DNA of 64,000 nt from Thorsellia kenyensis (GTDB lineage: Bacteria; Pseudomonadota; Gammaproteobacteria; Enterobacterales; Thorselliaceae), in NCBI RefSeq assembly GCF_042432445.1, contig NZ_JBHLXE010000016.1, positions 1-64,000 of the forward strand, given 5' to 3'. Under the pieces are notes generated by a model. The model was given only the letters and a program-made list of their open reading frames with translations. It searched no databases and was not told the origin of the DNA. Shown in pieces: positions 18,379 to 28,365 of the stretch (its first letter is position 1; each line of letters starts with the position of its first letter). A program made the translations under genes and the position numbers.

Positions 18379-19737
18379 ATGTCGCAAAACGCTGACTCTA
18401 AAAGTATTATTTTAAAATCTCAAACCCCAAAGGTCGGATTTATTTCTTTAGGTTGCCCTAAAAACTTAGTGGACTCTGAAAGAATTTTAACACAATTAAA
18501 GATTGAGGGTTATCAAGTTGTACCTTCTTTTGATGACGCAGATCTCGTGATTGTTAATACCTGTGGTTTTATAGATAGTGCAGTTCAAGAATCCCTTGAA
18601 ACCATAGCAGAAGCACTTAGTGAGAATGGCAAAGTGATAGTCACAGGTTGTCTTGGTGCCAAAGAAAATCAAATCAGAGAAGTGCATCCACAAGTTTTAG
18701 AGATAACAGGCCCACATAGTTACGAAGAAGTGCTCAAACATGTTCATACGTATTTGCCAAAACCTGCGCACAATCCTTTTTTAAGTTTAGTGCCAGAACA
18801 AGGCATTAAATTAACACCTAAACATTATGCCTACTTAAAAATTTCGGAAGGATGTAATCATCGCTGTACCTTTTGTATTATACCTTCAATGCGCGGTGAT
18901 TTAGATAGCCGTGAAATTGGTAGTATCCTTGATGAAGCAAAACGTCTTGCCGATGCAGGAGTTAAAGAGCTGCTTGTCATATCCCAAGACACTTCAGCAT
19001 TTGGTGTCGATGTAAAACACAAAACAGGCTTTTGGCAAGGAGAGCCTGTCAAAACACATCTAAATGGGTTATGTGAGGCTTTAAGTCGTTTAGGTATTTG
19101 GGTGAGACTTCACTATGTCTATCCTTATCCTCATGTAGATGATGTTATTCCCTTGATGGCAGAAGGAAAAATATTACCTTATTTAGATATCCCTCTTCAG
19201 CATGCTAGCCCTAAAATATTAAAATTAATGAAGCGTCCGGGAAGTATAGAAAGAACGTTAGAACGTATAAAGCACTGGAGAGAAATTTGCCCTGAGATAA
19301 CCCTCAGATCGACTTTCATCGTAGGCTTCCCTGGTGAAACTGAAGAAGATTTTCAACTGTTGCTTGACTTTATTAAAGAAGCAAAATTAGACAGAGTTGG
19401 ATGTTTTGAATACAGCCCTGTTGAAGGCGCTAAGGCGAATGAACTAAATGATCCGGTCCCTGATGACATTAAAAAAGATCGCTTTAATCGCTTTATGCTA
19501 TTACAACAAGAGATATCTACCCAGCGACTAAAAGAAAAAATAGGTAAAACATTAGAAGTTATGCTTGATGAAATTGAAGAGGAAGGCGCCATAGGCAGAA
19601 GTAAAGCAGATGCACCTGAAATCGATGGAAATGTGTTTATCACAGGTGATCTTTCTTCATTCTTGCCAGGTCAAATTGTCAAGGTAGTGATCAATGACAG
19701 TGATGAATATGATCTTTATGGTGAATTATCCGTGTAA
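18379..19737 (+). CDS. rimO: Ribosomal protein uS12 methylthiotransferase RimO
   Basis: RimO is a radical-SAM enzyme that adds a methylthio group to an aspartate of ribosomal protein S12. The 452-residue protein has the N-terminal UPF0004 domain with cluster cysteines C26, C62 and C91, the radical-SAM CNHRCTFC motif (C159, C163, C166) and a C-terminal TRAM domain. AAGGAATTGAC before the ATG supports the start. The 106-bp spacer to qmcA contains a short TCATCAA/TTGATGA hairpin. Confidence 0.97.
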   Translation: MSQNADSKSIILKSQTPKVGFISLGCPKNLVDSERILTQLKIEGYQVVPSFDDADLVIVNTCGFIDSAVQESLETIAEALSENGKVIVTGCLGAKENQIREVHPQVLEITGPHSYEEVLKHVHTYLPKPAHNPFLSLVPEQGIKLTPKHYAYLKISEGCNHRCTFCIIPSMRGDLDSREIGSILDEAKRLADAGVKELLVISQDTSAFGVDVKHKTGFWQGEPVKTHLNGLCEALSRLGIWVRLHYVYPYPHVDDVIPLMAEGKILPYLDIPLQHASPKILKLMKRPGSIERTLERIKHWREICPEITLRSTFIVGFPGETEEDFQLLLDFIKEAKLDRVGCFEYSPVEGAKANELNDPVPDDIKKDRFNRFMLLQQEISTQRLKEKIGKTLEVMLDEIEEEGAIGRSKADAPEIDGNVFITGDLSSFLPGQIVKVVINDSDEYDLYGELSV

Positions 19738-19843
19738 TTCTTTTGCGTGTTTTTAAATAGGCAATTGATCATCAATATGTTTTTGATGACAATCCATTCT
19801 AAAAACTTATTTATGTGTTTAATATTTATTTAAGGAAATTCAT

Positions 19844-20770
19844 ATGTTCAATGAAATTTTAGGTGATTTTAATATTTTTCCTATTATTATCGTTATTTTT
19901 GCGGTCATACTGATCTATTCATCTGTCAAAGTTGTCCCTCAAGGATTCCAATGGACCGTAGAACGCTTTGGTCGTTATACTAAAACATTAAAACCGGGAT
20001 TAAATTTTCTTGTTCCCATGATTGATAAAGTGGGTCGTAGAATCAACATGATGGAACAAGTGTTAGATATTCCATCTCAAGAAGTAATTTCTCGTGATAA
20101 CGCGAATGTCTCTATCGATGCCATCTGTTTTATTCAAGTAATTGATGCAGCAAAAGCTGCTTATGAAGTTAGCCACTTAGAAGCCGCTATTGTTAATTTG
20201 GCGATGACTAACTTCAGAACTGTACTTGGTGCAATGGAATTAGATGAAATGTTGTCCCAAAGAGATGTTATCAATGGACGCTTACTTAGCATTGTTGATG
20301 AAGCCACAAACCCCTGGGGTGTAAAGATTACCCGAATCGAAATTAGAGATGTAAGACCGCCAGTAGAACTTGTTAATGCGATGAATGCACAGATGAAAGC
20401 AGAAAGAACTAAACGTGCTGATATTCTTGAAGCAGAAGGTATTCGACAAGCTGCTATATTAAAGGCTGAAGGAGAAAAACAGTCGCAAATTCTCAAAGCT
20501 GAAGGGGAAAAACAATCTGCATTTTTACAAGCTGAGGCGAGAGAAAGAGCAGCTGAAGCTGAAGCCAATGCAACACGTATGGTTTCAGACGCTATTTCTT
20601 CTGGTGACTTACAAGCCATTAACTATTTCGTTGCACAAAAATATACTGAAGCCCTTACTGCAATAGGTTCATCTGAAAACAGTAAGGTAGTTATGATGCC
20701 TTTAGATGCCACTAATATTTTAGGTTCAATCGGTGGAATTACAGAATTAATTAACTCTTCAAAAAAATAG
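19844..20770 (+). CDS. qmcA: SPFH-domain membrane protein QmcA
   Basis: This is a band-7/stomatin-like inner-membrane protein. In E. coli QmcA is linked to FtsH and membrane quality control. The 308-residue product has one N-terminal membrane helix (about 10-28), then VVPQGFQWTVERFGRYTKTL and the SPFH domain. A coiled region follows with AILKAEGEKQSQILKAEGEK repeats (about 200-230). No NfeD partner is next to it; rluB follows after a terminator. Confidence 0.93.
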   Translation: MFNEILGDFNIFPIIIVIFAVILIYSSVKVVPQGFQWTVERFGRYTKTLKPGLNFLVPMIDKVGRRINMMEQVLDIPSQEVISRDNANVSIDAICFIQVIDAAKAAYEVSHLEAAIVNLAMTNFRTVLGAMELDEMLSQRDVINGRLLSIVDEATNPWGVKITRIEIRDVRPPVELVNAMNAQMKAERTKRADILEAEGIRQAAILKAEGEKQSQILKAEGEKQSAFLQAEARERAAEAEANATRMVSDAISSGDLQAINYFVAQKYTEALTAIGSSENSKVVMMPLDATNILGSIGGITELINSSKK

Positions 20771-20807
20771 TAATACACTGATAATTTAAAAACTATTTAA
20801 TCTCCCT

Positions 20808-20843
20808 CGCCGCTAAGTTTTCATATCTAGCGGCGATTTTTTT
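20808..20843 (+). terminator. Terminator of qmcA
   Basis: CGCCGCTA (20808-20815) pairs with TAGCGGCG (20828-20835), followed by ATTTTTTTA. This is a classical intrinsic terminator. Confidence 0.9.
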
Positions 20844-20940
20844 ATCCTACTTTTAATCGCCTATTTCATTCCTATCAATCTTTGTAGTTAAAACATCTTA
20901 CAATCTCACAAAATAGAACTATTTCATTCTCGCTAATCAA

Positions 20941-20949
20941 TGCTATAAT
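20941..20949 (+). promoter_or_regulatory. Extended -10 promoter of rluB
   Basis: TGCTATAAT is a perfect -10 with the TGN extension. The -35 region is poor, as is usual for extended -10 promoters. It would give a leader of about 115 bases before rluB. I see nothing else recognisable in the 228-base spacer. Confidence 0.55.
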
Positions 20950-21071
20950 CAAACAGAGATAAAGCTTAATGAGCTATATTTATTATCAACACTTATTTCT
21001 CCTGTTAGTTATAAGTACACATTCCCCCTCTTCATTAATGACGTCTGTGAAGGCGCCTGTAGGTAAACTCC

Positions 21072-22181
21072 ATGATAAAAAGAACTGAATTTTCAAAAAA
21101 AAATACTGAGTCTAGCACACGCAAAGATTCTAAAAATCAATCTGATAAAAACAATAAACGCTCCAACAAGCCTTCATTTTCTCAAAATGGTGCAAAAGAT
21201 GCCCTTAAAAGAGATAATAAAACAACTCACGCTGCTCCATCCAAACGTTTAACATCGCAAGTAAAAAATACTGCTTCTAAAACTGTACATGAAAATAACA
21301 CGCCATCAGTACCTGGTAGTGAAAAACTACAAAAAGTATTAGCCAGAGCAGGCTTAGGATCACGACGTGAAGTTGAAGTATTAATCGAAGCAGGACGGGT
21401 CAGTATAGATGGTAAAATAGCCCATTTAGGTGAGCGGGTCATTATCTCTCCTGACCTAAAAATTAGGGTGGATGGGAAAATCATCTCTATTAAGGAGCCT
21501 GAACAAGAAAAATGTAGAGTAATTATCTACTATAAACCTGAGGGTGAGATTTGTACTAGGAATGATCCTGAAGGGCGACCTACTGTGTATGAAAGATTAC
21601 CGAAGATAAGCCATGGTCGTTGGATTGCTGTAGGGAGACTAGATATTAATACTTCTGGCTTGTTACTATTTACCAATGATGGAGAGTTAGCCAATAGATT
21701 AATGCATCCGAGCAATGAAATCGAACGTGAATACTCTGTACGTGTCTTCGGTGAAGTGACGGATGATAAAAAAAGGATGGTGACTCGAGGAGTTCAGCTT
21801 GAAGATGGCCCAGCCTCATTTAAAAAGCTAACAGCTTCCGGCGGTGAAGGCATTAATCAGTGGTATAATGTTGTGCTAACGGAAGGCCGTAATCGTGAGG
21901 TCCGACGCATTTGGGAAGCGGTTGATTTACAAGTAAGCCGCTTAATTAGGATTCGTTACGGCAATATTTCACTTCCTACTCGATTACCTAGAGGGGGTTG
22001 GCAAGAAATGGACATCAATAATGTCAACTATCTGCGTGAATTAGTTCAGTTACCTAAAGAGACCCAAGGAAAAGTGAATCCACAGCAAGATAAGAAAAAA
22101 CTTAAAACGGGGCAAATCAGACGTGCAGTACAGCGCCATAATAAAATGGCAACAGCAGCAAGAAGACCACGTAAAGTTTAG
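21072..22181 (+). CDS. rluB: 23S rRNA pseudouridine(2605) synthase RluB
   Basis: RluB makes pseudouridine 2605 in 23S rRNA. The 369-residue product has an 80-residue N-terminal tail rich in Lys, Asn, Ser and Thr. An S4 RNA-binding domain (about 84-145) and the RsuA-type catalytic domain with the aspartate in GRLDINTSGLLL (D191) follow. The C-terminal tail is basic. E. coli RluB is about 290 residues with its basic tail only at the C-terminus, so the basic N-terminal extension is unusual; RluE or RsuA are less likely given the overall length. Confidence 0.9.
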   Translation: MIKRTEFSKKNTESSTRKDSKNQSDKNNKRSNKPSFSQNGAKDALKRDNKTTHAAPSKRLTSQVKNTASKTVHENNTPSVPGSEKLQKVLARAGLGSRREVEVLIEAGRVSIDGKIAHLGERVIISPDLKIRVDGKIISIKEPEQEKCRVIIYYKPEGEICTRNDPEGRPTVYERLPKISHGRWIAVGRLDINTSGLLLFTNDGELANRLMHPSNEIEREYSVRVFGEVTDDKKRMVTRGVQLEDGPASFKKLTASGGEGINQWYNVVLTEGRNREVRRIWEAVDLQVSRLIRIRYGNISLPTRLPRGGWQEMDINNVNYLRELVQLPKETQGKVNPQQDKKKLKTGQIRRAVQRHNKMATAARRPRKV

Positions 22182-22290
22182 TTCAATAGGTCAGCATTAA
22201 GTTATCATATAGCAGCATTTGTTCGGATTATTTGTCTAAATTACGCAAGATAAACCCAAAGCAAATGTTGATAACAAGGAGAAATCACTA

Positions 22291-22842
22291 ATGTTAAAAT
22301 ATCTTAAATCGATTTCAATAGGCAAAAAGGCCTGGTTCTTGCTTTTTGTTATCACAACTTTCATGCTGTGTACTGCATTAATCTTACAGCATGGATTTGA
22401 TATGCAACCTTGCGTGTTATGTATTTATCAAAGAACAGCCATTTTAGGGATTTGGTTTGCCTCAATTTTAGGCATGATCGCGCCAAAAAATTTTGTTATA
22501 AGAATAACTGCGATTGGCCTTTGGATTTACTCTGCCGCCTATGGCTTGAGTTATAGTTGGTTACAAGTAAAAATGCAATTTTTTCCTACTCCAATGGATA
22601 AATGCGATTTATTCCCCAGATTCTATTTTGGTTTGAAGTGGAATGAATGGATTCCCTCTATTTTTGAAGCTAAAGGTCTATGCTCTGACATACAAGGGGC
22701 AATTTTAGGCTTAGAAATATCCCAATGGATGACTGGTATATTTAGCGTTTTTTTATTCATAAGCATTATTGTTTTGATTTCTCAAGTAGTAAAATCACCT
22801 ACTAAAGAAACGATGTTTAGTTTTAGAAAACGCTGGAAATAA
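22291..22842 (+). CDS. dsbB: Disulfide bond formation protein DsbB
   Basis: DsbB is the inner-membrane quinone reductase that reoxidises DsbA. The 183-residue protein has four hydrophobic helices and both essential periplasmic cysteine pairs: C41/C44 in QPCVLCIYQR and C105/C131 (MDKCDLF, KGLCSD). AAGGAG lies before the ATG. It stands alone, without dsbA in the window. Confidence 0.95.
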   Translation: MLKYLKSISIGKKAWFLLFVITTFMLCTALILQHGFDMQPCVLCIYQRTAILGIWFASILGMIAPKNFVIRITAIGLWIYSAAYGLSYSWLQVKMQFFPTPMDKCDLFPRFYFGLKWNEWIPSIFEAKGLCSDIQGAILGLEISQWMTGIFSVFLFISIIVLISQVVKSPTKETMFSFRKRWK

Positions 22843-22936
22843 TGGCTTTGTGTTTTTTTCATTTTAAACCCACTAAGCCAAGTCAAAACTTTTATATAAC
22901 TTAACTTTTACGATTGAATGAGGAAGAAACATCACC

Positions 22937-23809
22937 ATGAATAATGAGATTTTAACGATTGTTGATATCACAACCGAAAATATCAGAGAAGTGCTAGGGC
23001 AATCCACTGAGTTACCCTTGGTATTTTATTTTTTTTCATCCCAAATTCCTGAATGTCAAACCTCAACTCAATTGATGGAATCTTTAGCTAATGAGTACCA
23101 AGGCTTATTTATATTAGCCAAAGTTAATTGTGATGAACAAATGGGCATAGCTCAACAATTTGGACTTCAAGCCTTACCAACTTTTTATCTATTTAAAGAC
23201 GGTCAGCCGATTAATGCCATTCAAGGGCCACAATCTTATGAAGAACTCAAAGCATTTTTAGCAGATGCCCTACCTTCAGAGGCTGAGCAAGCATTCCATG
23301 CAGCGCTAGGGCACATAGCAGAAGAACAGTATCAAGAGGCACTTAGTCTGCTAAGAACTGCATTTAAGGCTTCAGATAACAAAGCCCCAATTTTCAAAGA
23401 CATTGTTCTAAAATTAGCCGAAACACAAATTATCCTTTCACGTATTGATGATGCAGAGGAAACATTGACCCATTTATTACCACAAGATAGAGATTCACTC
23501 TATCAAGGATTACTGGCACAAATTGAATTAGCACGAAAAGCGGCCGATTCCCCTGAAATACAACAATTGCAGCTACAAGTGACGGAAAATCCAAATGATT
23601 TTCGAGCAATCAATACATTAGCTCTTCAACTACATCAAGTTGGACGAAATGAAGAGGCTTTATCTAGCCTTTTTGAGGTTCTTAAAAAAGAGATGAACTG
23701 CTTGGACGGTGAAATGAAAAAATCATTTTTAGATATATTGGCTGCCTTAGGTACAGGTGATCCTTTAGCATCGCAATACCGTCGTAAATTTTATTCTTTG
23801 TTGTATTAA
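22937..23809 (+). CDS. cnoX: Thioredoxin-fold chaperedoxin CnoX (YbbN)
   Basis: CnoX is a thioredoxin-domain plus TPR holdase that protects proteins from bleach and hands them to GroEL. The 290-residue product has a thioredoxin domain (1-110), but the active site is not CxxC: it reads SQIPEC, as in E. coli YbbN. TPR-like helices follow (about 118-290) with PEIQQLQLQVTENP and LALQLHQVGRNEEAL, and the C-terminus ALGTGDPLASQYRRK is conserved. It is the last of a run of plus-strand genes. Confidence 0.94.
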   Translation: MNNEILTIVDITTENIREVLGQSTELPLVFYFFSSQIPECQTSTQLMESLANEYQGLFILAKVNCDEQMGIAQQFGLQALPTFYLFKDGQPINAIQGPQSYEELKAFLADALPSEAEQAFHAALGHIAEEQYQEALSLLRTAFKASDNKAPIFKDIVLKLAETQIILSRIDDAEETLTHLLPQDRDSLYQGLLAQIELARKAADSPEIQQLQLQVTENPNDFRAINTLALQLHQVGRNEEALSSLFEVLKKEMNCLDGEMKKSFLDILAALGTGDPLASQYRRKFYSLLY

Positions 23810-23848
23810 AATACTATTGAAACAAAAAAGGATAACTTAGAGAAGTTT

Positions 23849-23883
23849 AGTCCTAAATTCTATTAGAGAACACATTTAGGACT
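23849..23883 (+). terminator. Hairpin after cnoX
   Basis: AGTCCTAAAT (23849-23858) and ATTTAGGACT (23874-23883) are exact complements with a 15-base loop. No U-run follows. By position it may end cnoX transcription. Confidence 0.4.
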
Positions 23884-24084
23884 ATATTGATAGGACTCTG
23901 GTATTTTTTATCAACTGCTAGCCCAGTATATAAAAAACTAACGGCATTTGTTAATTTTTTGAACAGACTTAACTCAAAGTCATATGTCATCACAATATAA
24001 TAAGGAGCCAACGGCTTGTACTAATTTAGAGCCAATTCCTACCTAAATTAGCCGCATTTTCGTATCCTAATTGCATTGATTTGA

Positions 24085-24396
24085 TTAGATTCTCGTAAAT
24101 CTGATAAATCGAATGGAGTTTTTAAATAATTTATTGCATATAAAAAGCATAATCGAAAAATAAACAACTAAAAATACACCGATAACAATAAAACCATTAC
24201 TTTTATCTATTGTTATCCACGGCAGGAATGAAGCCAGTAGATGAATAGTATTTGTTGCTGCAAAATAAGATAAAATAAAACTCACAATAACGCTACGTTT
24301 TCCAAAACCATATCTCACCTCGGCACGACAGCCTTTGCATATATTCACTCCATGATCTGAAACCGTAAAACAGTGTGGACACTTAATTACACTCAT
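24085..24396 (-). CDS. Small zinc-ribbon membrane protein, function unknown
   Basis: This 103-residue protein is not one I can name. It starts with a zinc ribbon (CPHC at 6-9 and CKGC about 13 residues later), then has two hydrophobic helices (about 34-60 and 70-92) and a basic tail. An AGGAG ribosome site sits 6 bases before ATG, which supports it as a real gene. It is monocistronic, on the minus strand, between cnoX and hisC. The layout resembles membrane-anchored zinc-ribbon proteins of unknown role in many bacteria. Confidence 0.75.
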   Translation of the reverse strand: MSVIKCPHCFTVSDHGVNICKGCRAEVRYGFGKRSVIVSFILSYFAATNTIHLLASFLPWITIDKSNGFIVIGVFLVVYFSIMLFICNKLFKNSIRFIRFTRI

Positions 24397-24751
24397 TTTT
24401 ACTCCTAATCTCTGCGTTTCATTTGAAATAATGTCTTTGATAACAAAAGACTTAACATAATAAACTCTAGTTAGTTTTGTTAGTTTTGTTAGTTTTTTAT
24501 GATTCGAATATCAATATTAAGATATGCAATTTTATCCCATACATTACTTTTTTTCACGAAAATTTTCAACATGTAAATAAACAACTCATCTAGCAAAGTT
24601 AAGCTACTGCCATGCTGCTTCTAATTACAACAAAAATCGACTTAAACGCTGTTTATTGAATTGAATTCGTTAAGTAACAACTCTCTAACTGCCATAATTT
24701 ATTCAAAAGCATCTATTACGTTCAGTAAAACAAACCTACTAAAAGTAGGCT
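24397..24751. other. Gene-free region between zinc-ribbon gene and hisC
   Basis: It holds a 9-bp tandem repeat (24471-24497) and a short hairpin, CCTAC-TAAAA-GTAGG (24735-24749), next to the his terminator. I see no open reading frame or RNA gene. Confidence 0.5.
24471..24497. repeat. 9-bp tandem repeat, three copies
   Basis: TTAGTTTTG is repeated three times head to tail, with the last base of the third copy changed to T. It lies 75-100 bp upstream of the zinc-ribbon gene and could affect its promoter spacing. Confidence 0.9.
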
Positions 24752-24790
24752 AAAAAAGCTAAGGAAAAATAAATGATTTATCCTTAGCTT
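24752..24790 (-). terminator. Terminator of hisGDC
   Basis: Read on the minus strand, AAGCTAAGGA pairs exactly with TCCTTAGCTT, followed by TTTT. It lies 75 bp after the hisC stop and closes the operon after three genes. Confidence 0.85.
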
Positions 24791-24864
24791 TATATCATTC
24801 AAAATTAATCTAACTTCTAAGATTTTATTGTCATTTTCTTAGAATAATTCTTAACATTATTTTC

Positions 24865-25962
24865 TTATGCTACTGTTAGAGATCTCAATACCCTTACAAC
24901 AGCTTGCATCTCTTCTTCTGTTCCTATAGTAATCCTGATGCAATTTTCTAATCCTAGTTGTTTACTCTGATCTCTTAAAATCACACCACTGTCCCATAAT
25001 CCTTTAAAAATAGGTGCTGAATCTTTAAATCTAACTAAAATATAATTAGTAAAACTTGGGTAGATCTGCACAACTCGTTCATCATGACTAAGCGCTTCAA
25101 TCAAATAAGTCCTATTTTTTTCAATTTCAAGTACTCTTTGTTTCATGGTTTCAATGCCCTCAGGTAACAAAGCTTGTGCAGCCATATCTGCAACAGGAGC
25201 TGCTAATGGATAAGGAGCTATCACTTTTAATAATGTGTCAATAATATTCCTATGGGCAAGTGTAAAACCGCAACGCAAACCGGCAAGCGCAAAAGCTTTT
25301 GATAATGTCCTTAAAATCACCATATGAGGAAAGCGTTTTAACCATGCGGTTTTGTTATTCTGTAAACAAAATTCAATGTATGCTTCATCAATAGCGACAA
25401 TCGCTCGATCTTGGGTCATTTCTAGCAATTTAATTAAATCCGCATCATGAAGTAAATTTCCTGTTGGATTATTAGGGCTGCAGACATAGATTAATTTGAC
25501 ATCCGCCATCTGTGAAGCTATAGCCTCAAGATCGAGTTGCCAATCTTTTGTTGAGGGGACTATTTTTTGTTGTATCCCAAATGTTTCAGCACTGACGCTA
25601 TACATCCCATAAGTGGGAGGACAATACATCACCGCATCTTTACCTGGTTCACAAAATGCCCTTAGTAATAATTCAATGCTTTCATCGGCGCCACGAGTTA
25701 CGAGAACTTCATCTGGATTTACGCCAGCATACTCAGCATACCTTGTAATTACCGCCAAAGGTTGACACTCAGGATAACGATTTAAATCAGAGTGCACAGT
25801 GAGTTTTGGAGTGATAGGGTACTCATTTGCATTTAACCAAACGTCACCTTTTCCACCCAGACGCCTTGCCGATAGATAAGGTGTTAAGTCTTGTACATTT
25901 TTTCTTGTGATTTTTTTTAATAATTCTTGCACATCATTTTGCATTTGGTTTTGATTTGTCAT
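24865..25962 (-). CDS. hisC: Histidinol-phosphate aminotransferase HisC
   Basis: HisC transfers an amino group from glutamate to imidazole acetol phosphate, a late step of histidine synthesis. The 365-residue PLP enzyme shows SPNNPTGNLL, the substrate-side AIDEAYIEF, and the lysine motif TLSKAFALAGLRCGF (PLP Schiff-base lysine in LSKAF). It follows hisD by 44 bp. It is the last his gene here; hisB, normally next in gammaproteobacteria, is absent. Confidence 0.97.
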   Translation of the reverse strand: MTNQNQMQNDVQELLKKITRKNVQDLTPYLSARRLGGKGDVWLNANEYPITPKLTVHSDLNRYPECQPLAVITRYAEYAGVNPDEVLVTRGADESIELLLRAFCEPGKDAVMYCPPTYGMYSVSAETFGIQQKIVPSTKDWQLDLEAIASQMADVKLIYVCSPNNPTGNLLHDADLIKLLEMTQDRAIVAIDEAYIEFCLQNNKTAWLKRFPHMVILRTLSKAFALAGLRCGFTLAHRNIIDTLLKVIAPYPLAAPVADMAAQALLPEGIETMKQRVLEIEKNRTYLIEALSHDERVVQIYPSFTNYILVRFKDSAPIFKGLWDSGVILRDQSKQLGLENCIRITIGTEEEMQAVVRVLRSLTVA

Positions 25963-26006
25963 AATTAATCTCTCATGGAATGAAAAATATCTAAAATGGC
26001 ATCACA

Positions 26007-27329
26007 CTATTTAACTAATCGCTTGGCATTAATATGTGCTAAACGTACAGATATGGCCTCTTTATGTGCTATGAGTTGTTCCGCACTCGCCATAATTTCA
26101 ACCGTGGCCCCTAAATTCATCAATCCTTCTTGATTCAGTTCTTGAACCGTCATTCTTTTTTGAAAATCTGCCAGCCCAAGACTTGAATAAGTTTTGGTAT
26201 ATCCATAGGTCGGAAGGACATGATTTGTACCAGAGGCATAATCCCCAGCAGATTCTGGTGAATAATCTCCGACAAAGACAGATCCTGCATTCGTTATTTG
26301 AGAAACATAACTAGAGGCATTTTCAATTTGAAGGATAAGATGCTCAGGTCCATATAAATTACTCACATGGATGGCTTCATTGATATGTTCAGTTATGATT
26401 ATCCGAGAATGTCTAAGAGCTTCTGTTGCAGTCTCTTGTCTTGGTAATGTGCTTAATTGTTTTAAAGTTGATTCAACGACTTGTAAAGCTAATTGTTCAG
26501 ACTCTGTGACTAAAACCACTTGAGAGTCAGGCCCATGCTCAGCTTGCGAAAGTAAATCACTTGCAATAAAGTCAGGGTTTGCACGATGATCTCCAATCAC
26601 TAGCACCTCGGATGGCCCTGCTGGCATATCAATTGCTGCACCATCAATTGCTTGAGAAACTTGTCTTTTCGCTTCTGTAACATAGCTATTGCCTGGTCCA
26701 AAAATCTTATCTACTTTTGGAATAGTCTCTGTACCAAAAGCCATGGCTGCAATCGCTTGAGCCCCACCTACTTGAAAAATTTCATCAACACCACATAATG
26801 CCGCTGTATATAATATTTCATCCGCAATAGGCGGTGGGGAACAAAGAACTAATCTCTTGCATCCTGCAATTTTCGCAGGAACGGATAACATCAAAACAGT
26901 AGAGAAAAGAGGAGCACTTCCACCCGGTATGTATAATCCAACTGACTCAATAGGTCTTGTTTCCTGACGACATACCACACCAGGCATGGTTTCAACTTCT
27001 ATAACTTTAGGAACCTGCGCCTCATGAAAACGTGATATGTTATTTTTAGCAACTAAAATAGCTTGTTTTAAAGCCTCTGATAGGCGACTTTGAGCTGATT
27101 CAATTTCTTCACGACTAACTTTTATGGTTTTTAATTCAGTTTTATCAAATTGTTGAGCAAAAGATTTTATTGCTTCATCACCCTTTTGTTTCACTTTAAT
27201 GATAATATCACTGACTACTTTGCTTGTTGACGCATTTACTGACATCGCAGGTCGCTGCAGCAAAGCTTGTCGTACTTTTAGTTCTGCATCAGCCCAAATA
27301 ATAGGTTGTTTAAAAGAAAAATCCGCCAT
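26007..27329 (-). CDS. hisD: Histidinol dehydrogenase HisD
   Basis: HisD carries out the last two oxidations from histidinol to histidine with NAD+ and a zinc ion. The 440-residue protein has the family segments GLYIPGGSAPLFSTVLM, GPGNSYVTEAKRQ, DMPAGPSEVLVI and YGPEHL with SAGDYASGTNHVLPT. It follows hisG by 6 bp. Length matches E. coli (434). Confidence 0.97.
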   Translation of the reverse strand: MADFSFKQPIIWADAELKVRQALLQRPAMSVNASTSKVVSDIIIKVKQKGDEAIKSFAQQFDKTELKTIKVSREEIESAQSRLSEALKQAILVAKNNISRFHEAQVPKVIEVETMPGVVCRQETRPIESVGLYIPGGSAPLFSTVLMLSVPAKIAGCKRLVLCSPPPIADEILYTAALCGVDEIFQVGGAQAIAAMAFGTETIPKVDKIFGPGNSYVTEAKRQVSQAIDGAAIDMPAGPSEVLVIGDHRANPDFIASDLLSQAEHGPDSQVVLVTESEQLALQVVESTLKQLSTLPRQETATEALRHSRIIITEHINEAIHVSNLYGPEHLILQIENASSYVSQITNAGSVFVGDYSPESAGDYASGTNHVLPTYGYTKTYSSLGLADFQKRMTVQELNQEGLMNLGATVEIMASAEQLIAHKEAISVRLAHINAKRLVK

Positions 27330-27335
27330 GGTTCT

Positions 27336-28235
27336 CTACTCCATCATTTTTTCAATAGGAAGAACAAGAATGGAACTTGCTCCTAAGGCTTTAATTGCTT
27401 CCATTGTTTCCCAAAATAAATTCTCTGAACTTACCATATGAAGTGCAACTCTACTTTCATCACCTGCTAATGGCAACAAGGTTGGGTTTTCTGCCCCTGG
27501 CATCAAGGCAACAATCTCATTTAATTTATCTTTCGGTGCATGCATCATAATATATTTAGACTCACGGGCCTGAATAACCCCTTGTATACGGGTCAACAAT
27601 TTATCGATGAGTGCTAGACGTTCAGGGCTCATTTCACCCTCACGTTGTACTAAACAAGCCTTTGAACGATAAATGACTTCCACTTCTTTTAGACCATTCG
27701 CTTCAAGTGTTGCACCAGAGGAAACTAAATCACAAATTAAATCAGCGAGTCCTGCTCTTGGAGCGACTTCTACAGAACCATTAAGTAAACAAGGCTTAAA
27801 TGTAACACCTTGTTTTTGTAGATAATCCCTTAAAATATAAGGATAAGAAGTGGCAATTCTAGCACCTTCAAGACTTTTTACGCCATTAAATTCGGTATCA
27901 ACAGGAGACGCTAATGAAAGGCGGCATCCACCAAAATCTAAGCGTCTTAGCATCTTATAACTTGGCGCCTCACCTTTTGCCCTTCTGCTTAGTAATTCTT
28001 CTTCAAGGACATTTTCCCCAACAATACCTAAATCAACAACCCCGTCCATTATCAGTCCAGGAATATCGTCATCTCTGACTCGAAGAATATCAATAGGCAT
28101 ATTCTCAGCAAATGCAATAAGACGTTGAGTATGCAAGTTAATTTTTACGCCACAATTAGCTAACAGTTCGCGAGATCCGTCACTTAAACGACCCGATTTT
28201 TGCATAGCAATACGTAAACGATTTTTAGATAGCAT
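27336..28235 (-). CDS. hisG: ATP phosphoribosyltransferase HisG (long form)
   Basis: HisG catalyses the first, feedback-inhibited step of histidine synthesis. The 299-residue length is that of the hexameric long form with its C-terminal regulatory domain, as in E. coli. It starts NRLRIAMQKSGRLSDGSRELL and contains the phosphoribosyl-binding region DLICDLVSSGATLEANGL. It is the first structural gene after the His leader and attenuator. AAGGAGAGAAG precedes the ATG. Confidence 0.98.
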   Translation of the reverse strand: MLSKNRLRIAMQKSGRLSDGSRELLANCGVKINLHTQRLIAFAENMPIDILRVRDDDIPGLIMDGVVDLGIVGENVLEEELLSRRAKGEAPSYKMLRRLDFGGCRLSLASPVDTEFNGVKSLEGARIATSYPYILRDYLQKQGVTFKPCLLNGSVEVAPRAGLADLICDLVSSGATLEANGLKEVEVIYRSKACLVQREGEMSPERLALIDKLLTRIQGVIQARESKYIMMHAPKDKLNEIVALMPGAENPTLLPLAGDESRVALHMVSSENLFWETMEAIKALGASSILVLPIEKMME

Positions 28236-28314
28236 TCTTCTCTCCTTAGAGTTTTATGAAAATTTTATTGAAGTTTTTTGTTAAAAATTACACATATGTT
28301 TTATAAATCACCAT

Positions 28315-28346
28315 AAAAAAACCCCCGAAAGTAATCTCCCGAGGGT
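28315..28346 (-). terminator. Transcription attenuator of the his operon
   Basis: On the minus strand ACCCTCGGGAG pairs over 11 bp (three G-U pairs) with CTTTCGGGGGT around an ATTA loop, followed by seven U. It lies 61 bases after the hisL stop and about 80 bases before hisG, the position of the his attenuator in enteric bacteria. Confidence 0.93.
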
Positions 28347-28365
28347 CAGTAGTAGAGTTTAGACC

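Noticed and set aside
22937..23809. cnoX as a defective thioredoxin because it lacks CxxC
   Set aside because: The E. coli CnoX/YbbN active site also lacks the first cysteine, so this is normal for the family.
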